A stretch of 64,000 nt of DNA from Mesorhizobium sp. M1B.F.Ca.ET.045.04.1.1 (lineage in GTDB: Bacteria; Pseudomonadota; Alphaproteobacteria; Rhizobiales; Rhizobiaceae): the NCBI RefSeq assembly GCF_003952465.1, contig NZ_CP034448.1, positions 2,953,001 to 3,017,000 of the forward strand. Reading direction: 5' to 3'. Both the position numbers and the translations under genes were made by a program. Under the pieces are notes generated by a model. That model worked only from the letters and a program-made list of their open reading frames with translations, was not told the origin of the DNA and did no database searches. Positions 49,564-57,942 of the stretch are shown piece by piece (position 1 is the first letter of the stretch; each line of letters starts with the position of its first letter).

Positions 49564-51303
49564 TTGCATCCAAAGGCATCCGGTGTCGGCAAGGAGAGTA
49601 AGGGGTCCAGCCCTGACGTTCCAGATACCCCTGAAGCGCTTCTCGCCGACCTCTTGTCGAACACCGCGGATCTCGTGTCGTTCTATGATCGCGACTTCCG
49701 CCTGACGCACTATGCAACCGGGCTCAAAGACCTGTATGGCGGTGCGGTGACGCCGGGTGCTGCCATTTGGCAGGTCTATCCGGGCTTCCTCGATTCCAGG
49801 TGCCGCGGCGAATTTCTTCGAGTCTTCCAGGGTGGCTCCGCGGCACGAATCGAATTGCCGCGGTCAACGGGCGATGCGCCTCTGTCTGTTTTCGTCTTCG
49901 GTACCTCAAATGGTGTGGGCATCATCGAATCGAGGGAGCGCGTGGGGCGGAGCGCAGTGGAGGAGCAGGAGCGTGTAACTCTGCTCCATCAGGCGACGCA
50001 CGACGTGCTGACCGGCCTGCAGAATCGGCGACGGTTTGGCGAGCGGCTGCAGCAGGCACTGGCGGCCACTGGTGGAGAAAAGCCGAAAGCGGCGCTGCTG
50101 CAAATCGATCTTGACGATTTCAAAGCGGTCAATGACACACTCGGCCACGGCGCGGGCGACACGCTCCTTCAACTCGCGGCAGGTCGAATCCGCGATGCAC
50201 TGCAGGAGGGCGAATCCGCGTACCGCTATGCGGGCGATGAGTTCGCCGTCATTCAATTGGGAAAGGAGCAGCCCAGGGAAGCTGAGCGCCTCGCCGGATC
50301 GCTCGTCGATGCATTCAAGCAGCCGTTCGTCATCAACGACATTCCCGTGTTCGTTGGCTCCAGTATCGGAATTGCGTTCGCGCCGGAGCACGGGACCGAT
50401 GGCGAGCAGCTGATGAAAGCCGCCGACATTGCGCTTTACGCAGCCAAGACAGATGGGCGCGGCTGCGCCAGGACGTTCAACCGTGCGATGCTGCTCTTGC
50501 TTGAGCAACGCGAGAATCTTAGGCGCAGCCTTCGAATGGCGCTGGAGCGCGGGGAGCTTTATCTGGAGTATCAGCCCTTCATTAGGCCACCCTCGTCAGT
50601 GATCGGTTTCGAGGCGTTGCTGCGGTGGCGGCACCCCGAGATCGGGGTCATTCCACCGGGCGTGTTCATACCGATCGCCGAAGCCGACGGCCTGATGGAC
50701 GAAATTGGACGGTGGGTGCTCGAGGAGGCCTGTCGTCAGGCGTTGACGTGGCCTTCCTCGATGACCGTCGCAGTCAACCTGTCGCCGGCGCAGTTCCTTA
50801 GCGGCTCGCTGACAGACACCGTCGCTCAGATCGTCGACACAGTTGGAATCCGGGCCGACCGACTTGAACTTGAAATAACAGAGAAGATCCTGCTTGAGAA
50901 GACGATCGACAATATCGATACTTTAAATACGCTTAACGTCTTAGGGATACGCATTTCTCTCGATGACTTTGGAACTTACTATTCGTCGCTGAGTTACCTT
51001 AAGAATTTTCCCTTCGACACCTTGAAAATAGATCAGTACTTCATCGTGGACCTGGAGTCCGATCTCAAAAGCCAAACGATCGTGCGATCGATAATAAATC
51101 TGGCGCACGGGCTGGGAATAAGCGTCACCGCCGAGGGCGTCGAGACGTCCGCGCAGGCACGGTGGCTGATCAAGGAAAACTGCGATTGCCTGCAGGGCAA
51201 TTTCCTGGGACGGCCGATGGGAATCGAGGCAATCGGCGATTTCATCAAACGGGTCCCGACGAGAGTGGGACGAGCGATGGAGCAAACAAACGGGGCTGGC
51301 TAG
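49564..51303 (+). CDS. PAS-GGDEF-EAL cyclic-di-GMP enzyme
   Basis: TTG 49564, after GGAGG, gives 579 residues. A PAS-like sensor (about 25-120) precedes a GGDEF domain (about 140-310) whose signature is AGDEF (223-227), a one-residue variant that may keep or lose cyclase activity. The EAL domain (about 320-565) has E350 (EALLR), N405, E437, the D467-D468 pair, K488 and EGVE, so phosphodiesterase activity is expected. No membrane helix. It is just upstream of the partner-switching operon and the BgsA-like synthase, which is probably c-di-GMP regulated. Confidence 0.9.
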   Translation: MHPKASGVGKESKGSSPDVPDTPEALLADLLSNTADLVSFYDRDFRLTHYATGLKDLYGGAVTPGAAIWQVYPGFLDSRCRGEFLRVFQGGSAARIELPRSTGDAPLSVFVFGTSNGVGIIESRERVGRSAVEEQERVTLLHQATHDVLTGLQNRRRFGERLQQALAATGGEKPKAALLQIDLDDFKAVNDTLGHGAGDTLLQLAAGRIRDALQEGESAYRYAGDEFAVIQLGKEQPREAERLAGSLVDAFKQPFVINDIPVFVGSSIGIAFAPEHGTDGEQLMKAADIALYAAKTDGRGCARTFNRAMLLLLEQRENLRRSLRMALERGELYLEYQPFIRPPSSVIGFEALLRWRHPEIGVIPPGVFIPIAEADGLMDEIGRWVLEEACRQALTWPSSMTVAVNLSPAQFLSGSLTDTVAQIVDTVGIRADRLELEITEKILLEKTIDNIDTLNTLNVLGIRISLDDFGTYYSSLSYLKNFPFDTLKIDQYFIVDLESDLKSQTIVRSIINLAHGLGISVTAEGVETSAQARWLIKENCDCLQGNFLGRPMGIEAIGDFIKRVPTRVGRAMEQTNGAG

Positions 51304-51368
51304 TGCCTTGCGCCCTCGGATGTCATCGCCCCAGGGTACAAATTCTTATGGAACAAGTGAGGATGCCG

Positions 51369-51884
51369 ATGGGATCTGTTCATCTGACTGGCGAGCCGAA
51401 TTTTGAGCCCATGATCCAGATCGACATGGAAATGAAAGCTTTTGTCTCAGCTTGGAGGCACTGCGACTATGTGTCGACCTACATGGCCCGCATGATCAGT
51501 CAAAACAGGTCGGATTCGGTCCGGCATTCAAATCTGTTTTCCTCCGCCTTCAACGAATTGCTGGAAGTCGCCTTTCGTACGCGCCAAGCCGAGGGCGAAC
51601 TGGCATGCAGGGTGTCTCGCCATGGCGCGACGGATAGGATTGAGCTGACAATTCCTTGCGTGCCCGAGGAACGCCAATTCTACGAGGAGGCCGTAGCGCA
51701 AGTCACAGGGTCCGAGGCCAGGGAGCGATACATTAATTCGGTGTCCGGGGATATCGCGCCCAGCCGGGAGGTTGTGCTCCTGGAACTGGCCGTCGACTAC
51801 GGCGCGACGCTCAGGGTCGAGGAAGCCGACGGTGACGCGATCAAGCTTGTCGCGGATCTTCCGCTTGAGGGTCCACAAAATTGA
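51369..51884 (+). CDS. Slr1658-like regulator, degenerate ATPase fold
   Basis: ATG 51369 is favoured by GAGG six bases upstream (ATG 51348 and 51363 are alternatives), giving 171 residues. AWRHCDYVSTYMARMIS and LFSSAFNELLEVAF match the start of the later Slr1658-like protein at 55425. The N box is altered (NELLEV instead of NELIEN) and the glycine-rich G box is not seen, so ATP binding is doubtful. It may bind the STAS-like domain of the next protein as an anti-sigma-like partner. It overlaps the next gene by four bases. Confidence 0.7.
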   Translation: MGSVHLTGEPNFEPMIQIDMEMKAFVSAWRHCDYVSTYMARMISQNRSDSVRHSNLFSSAFNELLEVAFRTRQAEGELACRVSRHGATDRIELTIPCVPEERQFYEEAVAQVTGSEARERYINSVSGDIAPSREVVLLELAVDYGATLRVEEADGDAIKLVADLPLEGPQN

Positions 51885-53059
51885 ACTCCTACGACTTTCT
51901 CCCGCGTTTCAAGGCTCGCTACGACGCGAACAATCAGGAGTTCGCCATATCGGGGGTCGTCAGGCCACAGGCGATCGATGAGCTTGGGCCCAGCATAGCG
52001 TTGCTCCGCGATGCGATCGACCGTGTGCGTGGTGTGCTCTACGTCAATGTCAGACGCCTGACGCAGATGAACAACGCGGCGTTTCACGCCTTTTCGAGGA
52101 TCATCATCGACGCCTGCCGCGCTCGACCCGATCTTAAATTCGTCATCATCACGTCAAGCGTCGTTGGATGGACGTCACGAAAATTCGGTCGCTTGAGCGG
52201 AATAGAACCGAACATCACCGTCGAGGAGTATGACAGCGCATTCTATCCGGGGCAGGGCTTCCTGGAGGAAGGCGGGTTCGTTCCAATCCTGCGCACGCAG
52301 ACAAAGATGACCTGGCGCCACGAGCGCGCAATCTTGCCGCGACATGGCATGAGGCCCGGGATCGTTATGGCCGACATCTGTTGCGGGATCGGTGATTTCG
52401 CCGTGCTCGTGCAAAAGGAGTTCCAGCCATCGCGGATTGTCGCCCTAGACCACTCCATGTCAAGCCTCGCATATGCCCGACGAGTGATGCGAGACTTCGA
52501 TATCCGCGGTATCGAATATACCTATGGCGATGCGTCCGAGATGCTGCTCGACGAAGAGCAGTTCGACATCGTCACCTGCCGACATTCCCTTCAGATCTTC
52601 AATCGACCTGAACTCATCCTTAAGGAGCTCTACCGCATCTGCAAGCCGGGCGGGCGCGTCTACATCACCAACGAGAAGAATTCGCATTGCCTCGGCGAGC
52701 CCCGCGCTGAAAGCATTCGGTGGACCTACGACGAGGTGGCGAAGCTGTTCGCGCATTTCGAGATGGACGTGGAGCTCGGACCGAAGAGCAGGCGATATCT
52801 GGTCGAAGCCGGATTCGAGGATATCCGTGTCGAGACCTTCATGGTCACCAACCTGGACGGCGATCCGCAGGACTTCGCCGACGTCATAGCAGCCTGGGCG
52901 GATGTCTATGCCGGCGAGATGGCTTCCAGCCGCGGCGACGGGCCGGAGTTCGTCGCACGCTTCCGGCAGGGTTTCCAGGACCACATTTTCGCGGCGCTTC
53001 ACCCCAAGGGTTATGCGGGTTGGCCGATCTGGGTCGCCTCGGGAAGACGGCCGCAATGA
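51881..53059 (+). CDS. STAS-like domain fused to SAM-dependent methyltransferase
   Basis: TTG 51881 overlaps the previous stop; 392 residues. Residues 1-125 follow the STAS fold of Slr1659-like proteins (LYVNVRRLTQMNNAAFHAF, LKFVIITSSVVGWTS), but the phosphorylatable Ser of the NSSGI motif is replaced (NNAAF, 64-68). From about 155 a class I methyltransferase begins: ADICCGIGDFAVLV (164-177), ALDHSMSSLAYARR, EQFDIVTCRHSLQIF, CKPGGRVYI. Methylated substrate unknown. The fusion suggests that partner binding controls or places the methyltransferase. ATGA overlap with the next gene. Confidence 0.82.
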   Translation: MNSYDFLPRFKARYDANNQEFAISGVVRPQAIDELGPSIALLRDAIDRVRGVLYVNVRRLTQMNNAAFHAFSRIIIDACRARPDLKFVIITSSVVGWTSRKFGRLSGIEPNITVEEYDSAFYPGQGFLEEGGFVPILRTQTKMTWRHERAILPRHGMRPGIVMADICCGIGDFAVLVQKEFQPSRIVALDHSMSSLAYARRVMRDFDIRGIEYTYGDASEMLLDEEQFDIVTCRHSLQIFNRPELILKELYRICKPGGRVYITNEKNSHCLGEPRAESIRWTYDEVAKLFAHFEMDVELGPKSRRYLVEAGFEDIRVETFMVTNLDGDPQDFADVIAAWADVYAGEMASSRGDGPEFVARFRQGFQDHIFAALHPKGYAGWPIWVASGRRPQ

Positions 53060-55422
53060 AAACCGACGATGAGCGCACACCGCGCTTCGGCCTGCGCTCC
53101 TTTCGAGCGAAATTCGTCTTGGTCGTGGGGGGCGCCGTATTGTTCGACCTCTTGCTGAGCGGAGGCCTGGCGCTTTGGAACGTGCAGAAGCTGTCGCGCG
53201 ACGCCACGTCGGAAGTCGGTGAAGGTCTGACGACCGCGAACCAGGAATACATTCGTTCCTATGCCCAATCGACGGCGTCGAGCGTCGACCTGCTGCTCGA
53301 TCGGGTTCATGGCGACGTCAAGGCGCTGGCCGGGGTGCTGCAGGCTCAGATTGATGATCCAGCGCGGCAGCAACAGGTCGGAGCGACGCTTGCACAGCAG
53401 GCGCCGGCCTCCGTGAAGGTCGTCTACGACGCGAAGGGCGATTGGGCCCAGAATCTGCCGGGCGCGCTTTCCGTGGTTAGCGTCTGGGGCTATCTCTTGG
53501 GCGCGGACCATGCCCCGCTGCCGAGCGTTCAGCAGGAAATAGAAGACAGCACTGTAATCGATCTCGTCGCGCCGACCCTCATGGCCAGCGGATCGTCCAA
53601 GCTGCAGATGTACTATATCGGTCCGAAAGAGCGGCCGATCTTCAGGACGGTGCCCTACACCGACCAGGCGCAGACCTTCGACCGGCTCTATCCAGGCCAC
53701 AACAAGGCGGAATTCTGGGAGTTCTTCTTTCCGGGCATCTATGCGTCGTGGCAGGAATGGGCCAGGGATCCGGCCTCGCGTCCGGTCCCTGACGAGATTA
53801 CGCAGACAGCGCCTTACACCGATGCGATCACGGGAAAGCTGATCGTCAGCTTTTTCCACCCGCTGTGGACGCGCGATCGTACCGGTATCGCGGGCACGGC
53901 GGGGGCGGACATCACGCTCGACCAGCTCGCGGAAGTCGTCGAACGTGTCAAGATCGCCGAAACCGGGTTCGGCTTCCTTACCATGTCGACCGGCAACGTG
54001 GTTGCGATCAATCCGGCGGGCCAGGCGATCATCGGCCTGAGGTCGTCGAGCGATACCGGCGCGCAGGGCGTCACCGGCCTCGAGCGGTCCCTGCGCGGAA
54101 GCGCGCAGCCGGCCATCGCGTCGCTTCCTCTCGACCAGAACAATGACGGCGTCGTTCAGCACATCATGCTCGACAACCAGGGCGAGCGCGTTCCCTACAT
54201 TGTTGTCCTCAAGAGATTGAAGCCGACCAATTTGTGGAGTTCGGGGCCGATCAAGTCCGAAACGATGTCAGTCGGCATCGTCGTTCCCGAGCGGGAAATC
54301 TATGCGTCCCTGTTCGCCGCGCAGGATAGTATTTCTCGCGCGACCAATCGTATCCTGCTCTTTCAGATCGCCGCGATCGTCGTTTCGCTTTTGATCGTCT
54401 TTGCGGCAGTGCTCGGAATTTCGAAGCGGATCACCAGGGGACTCAGGGCGCTTGCCAGCGCCGCCCAGCGGCTCCAATCTAAGGACTATTCGGTCCGCGT
54501 CAGCATTCCGACGCGCGACGAGGTTGGAGCGGTCGGCACCGCTTTCAACCGCATGGCCGAGCAGATCAGCTTTCACACCGAAAACCTCGAGCAACTCGTC
54601 GACGAACGAACCAGGGAACTCGGCGACGCAAACCAGGAGATTTCCGAGCTCAACGAAAAGCTGCGCGACGAGAACGTCCGCCTCGGCGCCGAGCTCGCGG
54701 TCGCCAAGCATATCCAGATGATGGTCCTGCCGAAACCATTCGAACTCGAAGCCATTCCGGGGCTGGAGATCGCGGCCTACATGCGCCCGGCAGACGAGGT
54801 CGGCGGCGACTATTACGACGTCCTGCAGAACGGGTCGCGGGTCAAGATCGGCATCGGCGACGTGACCGGTCACGGTCTCGAGAGCGGCGTGCTGATGCTG
54901 ATGGTGCAATCGGTCGCGCGCGCGCTGCAGGAGACCAACGAAGGGGATCCGCGCCGGTTTCTGGACCGGCTGAACCGGGCGATCTACAAGAACATCGAGC
55001 GGACGAATACCGGCAAGCATCTCTCGCTGGCCTTTCTTGACTTCGAGGACGAGCGGGTAACGCTGTCCGGCCAGCATGAGGAGGTTCTGGTCGTCCGCGC
55101 CGATGGCGAGGTTGAGTGCATCGATACGATCGATCTCGGCCTGCCGGTTGGCCTGGAGAATGACATCTCGCCCTTCATTGCCACGCATGACATCCGGTTC
55201 GGGAGCGGCGACGTGATCGTGCTGCACACCGACGGGGTGACCGAGGCGGAAGACAAGGACAGAAAGCTGTTCGGCTTCGAGCGCCTCAGCCAGAGCGCAC
55301 AAAAACGGCACGGCGCAAGTGCGGAGGAAATCAAGACCGGCATCATCGAGGATCTGATGGCCCATATCGGCATCCAGAAAATCCACGACGACATCACCCT
55401 CGTGATCATAAGGCGCACCTAG
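53056..55422 (+). CDS. Membrane SpoIIE-type serine phosphatase with sensor and HAMP domains
   Basis: ATG 53056, inside the previous stop, gives 788 residues. A first membrane helix (about 18-40), a periplasmic Cache-like sensor (about 45-420), a second helix (ILLFQIAAIVVSLLIVF), HAMP (about 455-510), a coiled coil and a PP2C/SpoIIE domain (about 560-785) follow in order. Metal-binding Asp residues occur in GGDYYDV, GDVTGHGLESG, HTDGVTEAED and DDITLV. Such phosphatases remove phosphate from STAS antagonists after an external signal. The likely targets are the STAS protein at 55986 and possibly partners upstream. Confidence 0.92.
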   Translation: MKTDDERTPRFGLRSFRAKFVLVVGGAVLFDLLLSGGLALWNVQKLSRDATSEVGEGLTTANQEYIRSYAQSTASSVDLLLDRVHGDVKALAGVLQAQIDDPARQQQVGATLAQQAPASVKVVYDAKGDWAQNLPGALSVVSVWGYLLGADHAPLPSVQQEIEDSTVIDLVAPTLMASGSSKLQMYYIGPKERPIFRTVPYTDQAQTFDRLYPGHNKAEFWEFFFPGIYASWQEWARDPASRPVPDEITQTAPYTDAITGKLIVSFFHPLWTRDRTGIAGTAGADITLDQLAEVVERVKIAETGFGFLTMSTGNVVAINPAGQAIIGLRSSSDTGAQGVTGLERSLRGSAQPAIASLPLDQNNDGVVQHIMLDNQGERVPYIVVLKRLKPTNLWSSGPIKSETMSVGIVVPEREIYASLFAAQDSISRATNRILLFQIAAIVVSLLIVFAAVLGISKRITRGLRALASAAQRLQSKDYSVRVSIPTRDEVGAVGTAFNRMAEQISFHTENLEQLVDERTRELGDANQEISELNEKLRDENVRLGAELAVAKHIQMMVLPKPFELEAIPGLEIAAYMRPADEVGGDYYDVLQNGSRVKIGIGDVTGHGLESGVLMLMVQSVARALQETNEGDPRRFLDRLNRAIYKNIERTNTGKHLSLAFLDFEDERVTLSGQHEEVLVVRADGEVECIDTIDLGLPVGLENDISPFIATHDIRFGSGDVIVLHTDGVTEAEDKDRKLFGFERLSQSAQKRHGASAEEIKTGIIEDLMAHIGIQKIHDDITLVIIRRT

Positions 55423-55424
55423 CA

Positions 55425-55985
55425 ATGACTACCCTTTTCGGTACCCCTGACATTGCAATCGGCATGAAGGAGAGCGTCAGCCGCGTGCGGCTGTTCGACG
55501 GACCTCTCGACTTGAGCTGGCGTCATTGTGCCACGACCTCGGACTTCATCGCCGATCTCTTCGCCTTTCGCTTTCAGTCGTCTCGCAATGACTATATGGA
55601 AGTGCGGCACAGCATCGGATATTTGGTTAACGAGCTGATCGAAAATGCCGTCAAGTTTCGCGCGCCGGGCGAGATCGTGATCGAGGCGTCGATGGGTTCG
55701 GAGTGTTTCAAGCTCAAAGTGTCGAACGACATCGATGGTGAAAACGCGGCCGGATTTCAAAGCCTCCTGGCCGACATTACCGTTGGCGACCCGGCGGACC
55801 TGCTGATACAGCGAATTGAATCGAATGCCGCGAACCCTGACGCGTCGGGCTCCGGGCTCGGATTGTTGACGTTGATGAGCGACTATGGCGCACGCCTGGC
55901 CTGGATATTCAGCTCCGCCGACGAAAGCGATCGGATTTGCCTGGACACATACGCCTCCATTCCGATCTCGCAAACTCGCAACTAG
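55425..55985 (+). CDS. Slr1658-like regulator with ATPase/kinase-type fold
   Basis: A protein of 186 residues starting two bases after the phosphatase stop. RHSIGYLVNELIENAVKF is the N box (NELIEN, 69-74) and SGSGLGLLTLMSDYG (141-155) the glycine-rich G box of GHKL ATPases, as in anti-sigma kinases. It probably phosphorylates the STAS protein encoded next, opposing the SpoIIE phosphatase. The paralog at 51369 lacks the G box. Confidence 0.8.
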   Translation: MTTLFGTPDIAIGMKESVSRVRLFDGPLDLSWRHCATTSDFIADLFAFRFQSSRNDYMEVRHSIGYLVNELIENAVKFRAPGEIVIEASMGSECFKLKVSNDIDGENAAGFQSLLADITVGDPADLLIQRIESNAANPDASGSGLGLLTLMSDYGARLAWIFSSADESDRICLDTYASIPISQTRN

Positions 55986-56342
55986 ATGAAACGAAGCCAG
56001 CCTATGGAAATCAAGACAGACGACTACCGGGTGTGGATTGAAGGAAGCGATATTTTTTTCGACGGTGCGATGCGGCTTGCCAGTTCGGAGGCCGGTGCAC
56101 CGATCATGGCTTTGGCCAACAGCGTTCTTACCTCGAACCCCTCTTCCATTACACTCAATCTAAAGGACCTTCACTTTCTCAACTCTTCCGGCATCAACAT
56201 GCTGGCCAAATTTACGATCGAGGTACGCAAACATCCCGACGTTCGACTTGTCGTACGTGGAACGTCCGACATTCCTTGGCAATCGAAATCTTTGCCAAAT
56301 CTGAAGAAGCTGCATCCTGCCCTCGTGCTTTTGATGAACTAA
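55986..56342 (+). CDS. STAS-domain protein (Slr1659-like antagonist)
   Basis: ATG 55986 directly after the previous stop (ATG 56004 also possible); 118 residues. [20 protein letters not shown] contains the STAS signature with S67 or S68 as phosphorylation site, followed by [10 protein letters not shown]. In partner switching the unphosphorylated STAS protein binds a target or the kinase; phosphorylation releases it. No sigma factor gene is in the window, so the output is not obvious and may be the neighbouring glucan synthase. Confidence 0.82.
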   Translation: MKRSQPMEIKTDDYRVWIEGSDIFFDGAMRLASSEAGAPIMALANSVLTSNPSSITLNLKDLHFLNSSGINMLAKFTIEVRKHPDVRLVVRGTSDIPWQSKSLPNLKKLHPALVLLMN

Positions 56343-56497
56343 CCGCGTTGCCCGTCAGTCGACCTCTTCACCCCGGCTCAGTACGCAGACCCGCTGGCAG
56401 GAAGGCCCCACGATAGCGAGCAGTGCCGGCCGCATGTGAAGCCGCAGGGTCGAACCTAAGGGCGTGGGTGTCTCCTGTTCCACCGCCACACGAGGGG

Positions 56498-56517
56498 GGC
56501 GGCAGCGGCCGCCTTTT
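56498..56517 (+). terminator. Probable terminator between the switch operon and glucan genes
   Basis: GGCGGC and GCCGCC pair around AGCG and are followed by TTTT. It stands about 155 bases after the STAS stop in a 370-base gap, so the glucan genes probably have their own promoter further on. The stem is only six pairs, but all G-C. Confidence 0.5.
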
Positions 56518-56712
56518 CGCGGCAAGCTCGCCTATAGTTCACCGACCGTCCGCAAGCACCCTGTCCGTAAGAACGTATCCAAGTAGGGCCAAGTCTCCCT
56601 CTGCCCCTGATCTCATTGAACGATGTGTTATTGTTAACGGTTGCGCGCTAAGGTAGCGACTGGGCATGGGATCGTTACCAATGACGACTGTTAGATCGCT
56701 GTGCGGGCGCCC

Positions 56713-57942
56713 ATGTTCTGGAACAAACGCTTTGTCCGAGTTGCAGTGGGAGTCCTGCTGCTGGTTGCCGCACTTCTTGCTCTCTTGCCTGGACTCACGG
56801 GCTACACCAGCCTCGATGGCACCGTCAATGCGCGTTTCGCCGAGATAGCGGCCCCGATCGAGGGCACCGTGCTGCGGACGCCGCCGAAAACCGGCACGCA
56901 CCTGCCGGAAAATGCAGTACTGCTGACGATCCAGAATGAGCGGGTGAATCGCGCCGTCGAGACATCGCTGGCCGCGGAACTGGAGACCACGCGGAACAGA
57001 GTGCAGGCGCTCGAAAATCAGCGCAGCGAGTTGGAGGCGCTGCGTGCCAGATTGGGCCGACGCTTCGATGCCTATAGCAAGGCGATGATCAACAGCATCG
57101 AACAGCAGATCGCGATTTCACGTCAACGCATCACGATGCTGGCTGCCCGGCGATCGGCGAGTGCGGCGGAACTCAAGCGCAATTCCACGCTGATGGTGAG
57201 AGGTGTCGTTTCGCAGAGCAGTGTCGACGAGGCGCAAGCAACAGAGATCGCGGCCTCGGCAGAGGTCGAAGTGGAAAACCTGACCCTGAAACGGCTGGAG
57301 CGGCAACTGGAGGCGATGCGGCAAGGCGTTTTTCTCGAGGACGGGCAAAACGACGTTCCTTACTCGCACCAGCGGCAAGACGAGTTGGCGATCCAGATCG
57401 CCGATCTCGATGCGCGTGCCGCAGAAAGCCGCACCCGTCTGGGAGAGATTTCCAAACAGCTGGCAGAGGAGGCGCGACGGGTCGACAGCCTCGAACGCGC
57501 GGTCATGACAATGCCCTTCGACGGCGTAATCTGGCGTAACAACGTCGTTGCGGGAGCCAATGTCGTCGCCGGAAACGAACTGCTGCGCGTGCTCGATTGC
57601 CGCGACCTCTTCGTGGATATCCTGGTTCCCGAGGTCGATTTCGACCAGATCTATCCGCGCCGCGCCGCGGACGTCCGCATCCTCGGGACTGATAATGTCA
57701 TTGATGGTGAGGTCACTTCGGTTCGTGGCAATTCGGCGGTGGTAGAGGAGCCGACACTCGCGGCGATGCCTCCAAGCGGCAGAGGGCGCAACGCCCGGAT
57801 CAGGGTGGCGCTCGCAAACTCGTCTCTCAACACCGACTACAGCAATTTCTGCCATGTCGGGCGGTCGGTCCAGGTCCGTTTCCACACGCGCAGCTTCACG
57901 ATGGCCCAGTGGCTGACGAGGCTATGGTTCAGTATCTGGTAA
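56713..57942 (+). CDS. bgsB: HlyD-like adaptor of a polysaccharide synthase (BgsB-like)
   Basis: A protein of 409 residues (GTG 56701 also possible). One N-terminal helix (RVAVGVLLLVAALLALLPGL), a lipoyl-like half (FAEIAAPIEGTVLRTPPKTG), a long coiled coil (about 80-270) and a C-terminal beta domain (AVMTMPFDGVIWRNNVVAGA) form a periplasmic adaptor. The gene overlaps the glycosyltransferase by 34 bases. The pair resembles BgsB-BgsA of Sinorhizobium, needed for mixed-linkage beta-glucan; the adaptor would guide the chain across the periplasm. Confidence 0.8.
   Translation: MFWNKRFVRVAVGVLLLVAALLALLPGLTGYTSLDGTVNARFAEIAAPIEGTVLRTPPKTGTHLPENAVLLTIQNERVNRAVETSLAAELETTRNRVQALENQRSELEALRARLGRRFDAYSKAMINSIEQQIAISRQRITMLAARRSASAAELKRNSTLMVRGVVSQSSVDEAQATEIAASAEVEVENLTLKRLERQLEAMRQGVFLEDGQNDVPYSHQRQDELAIQIADLDARAAESRTRLGEISKQLAEEARRVDSLERAVMTMPFDGVIWRNNVVAGANVVAGNELLRVLDCRDLFVDILVPEVDFDQIYPRRAADVRILGTDNVIDGEVTSVRGNSAVVEEPTLAAMPPSGRGRNARIRVALANSSLNTDYSNFCHVGRSVQVRFHTRSFTMAQWLTRLWFSIW

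Noticed and set aside
53011..54162. A 383-codon minus frame opposite the SpoIIE phosphatase gene
   Set aside because: The plus frame has membrane, HAMP and PP2C motifs; the antisense frame is a shadow.
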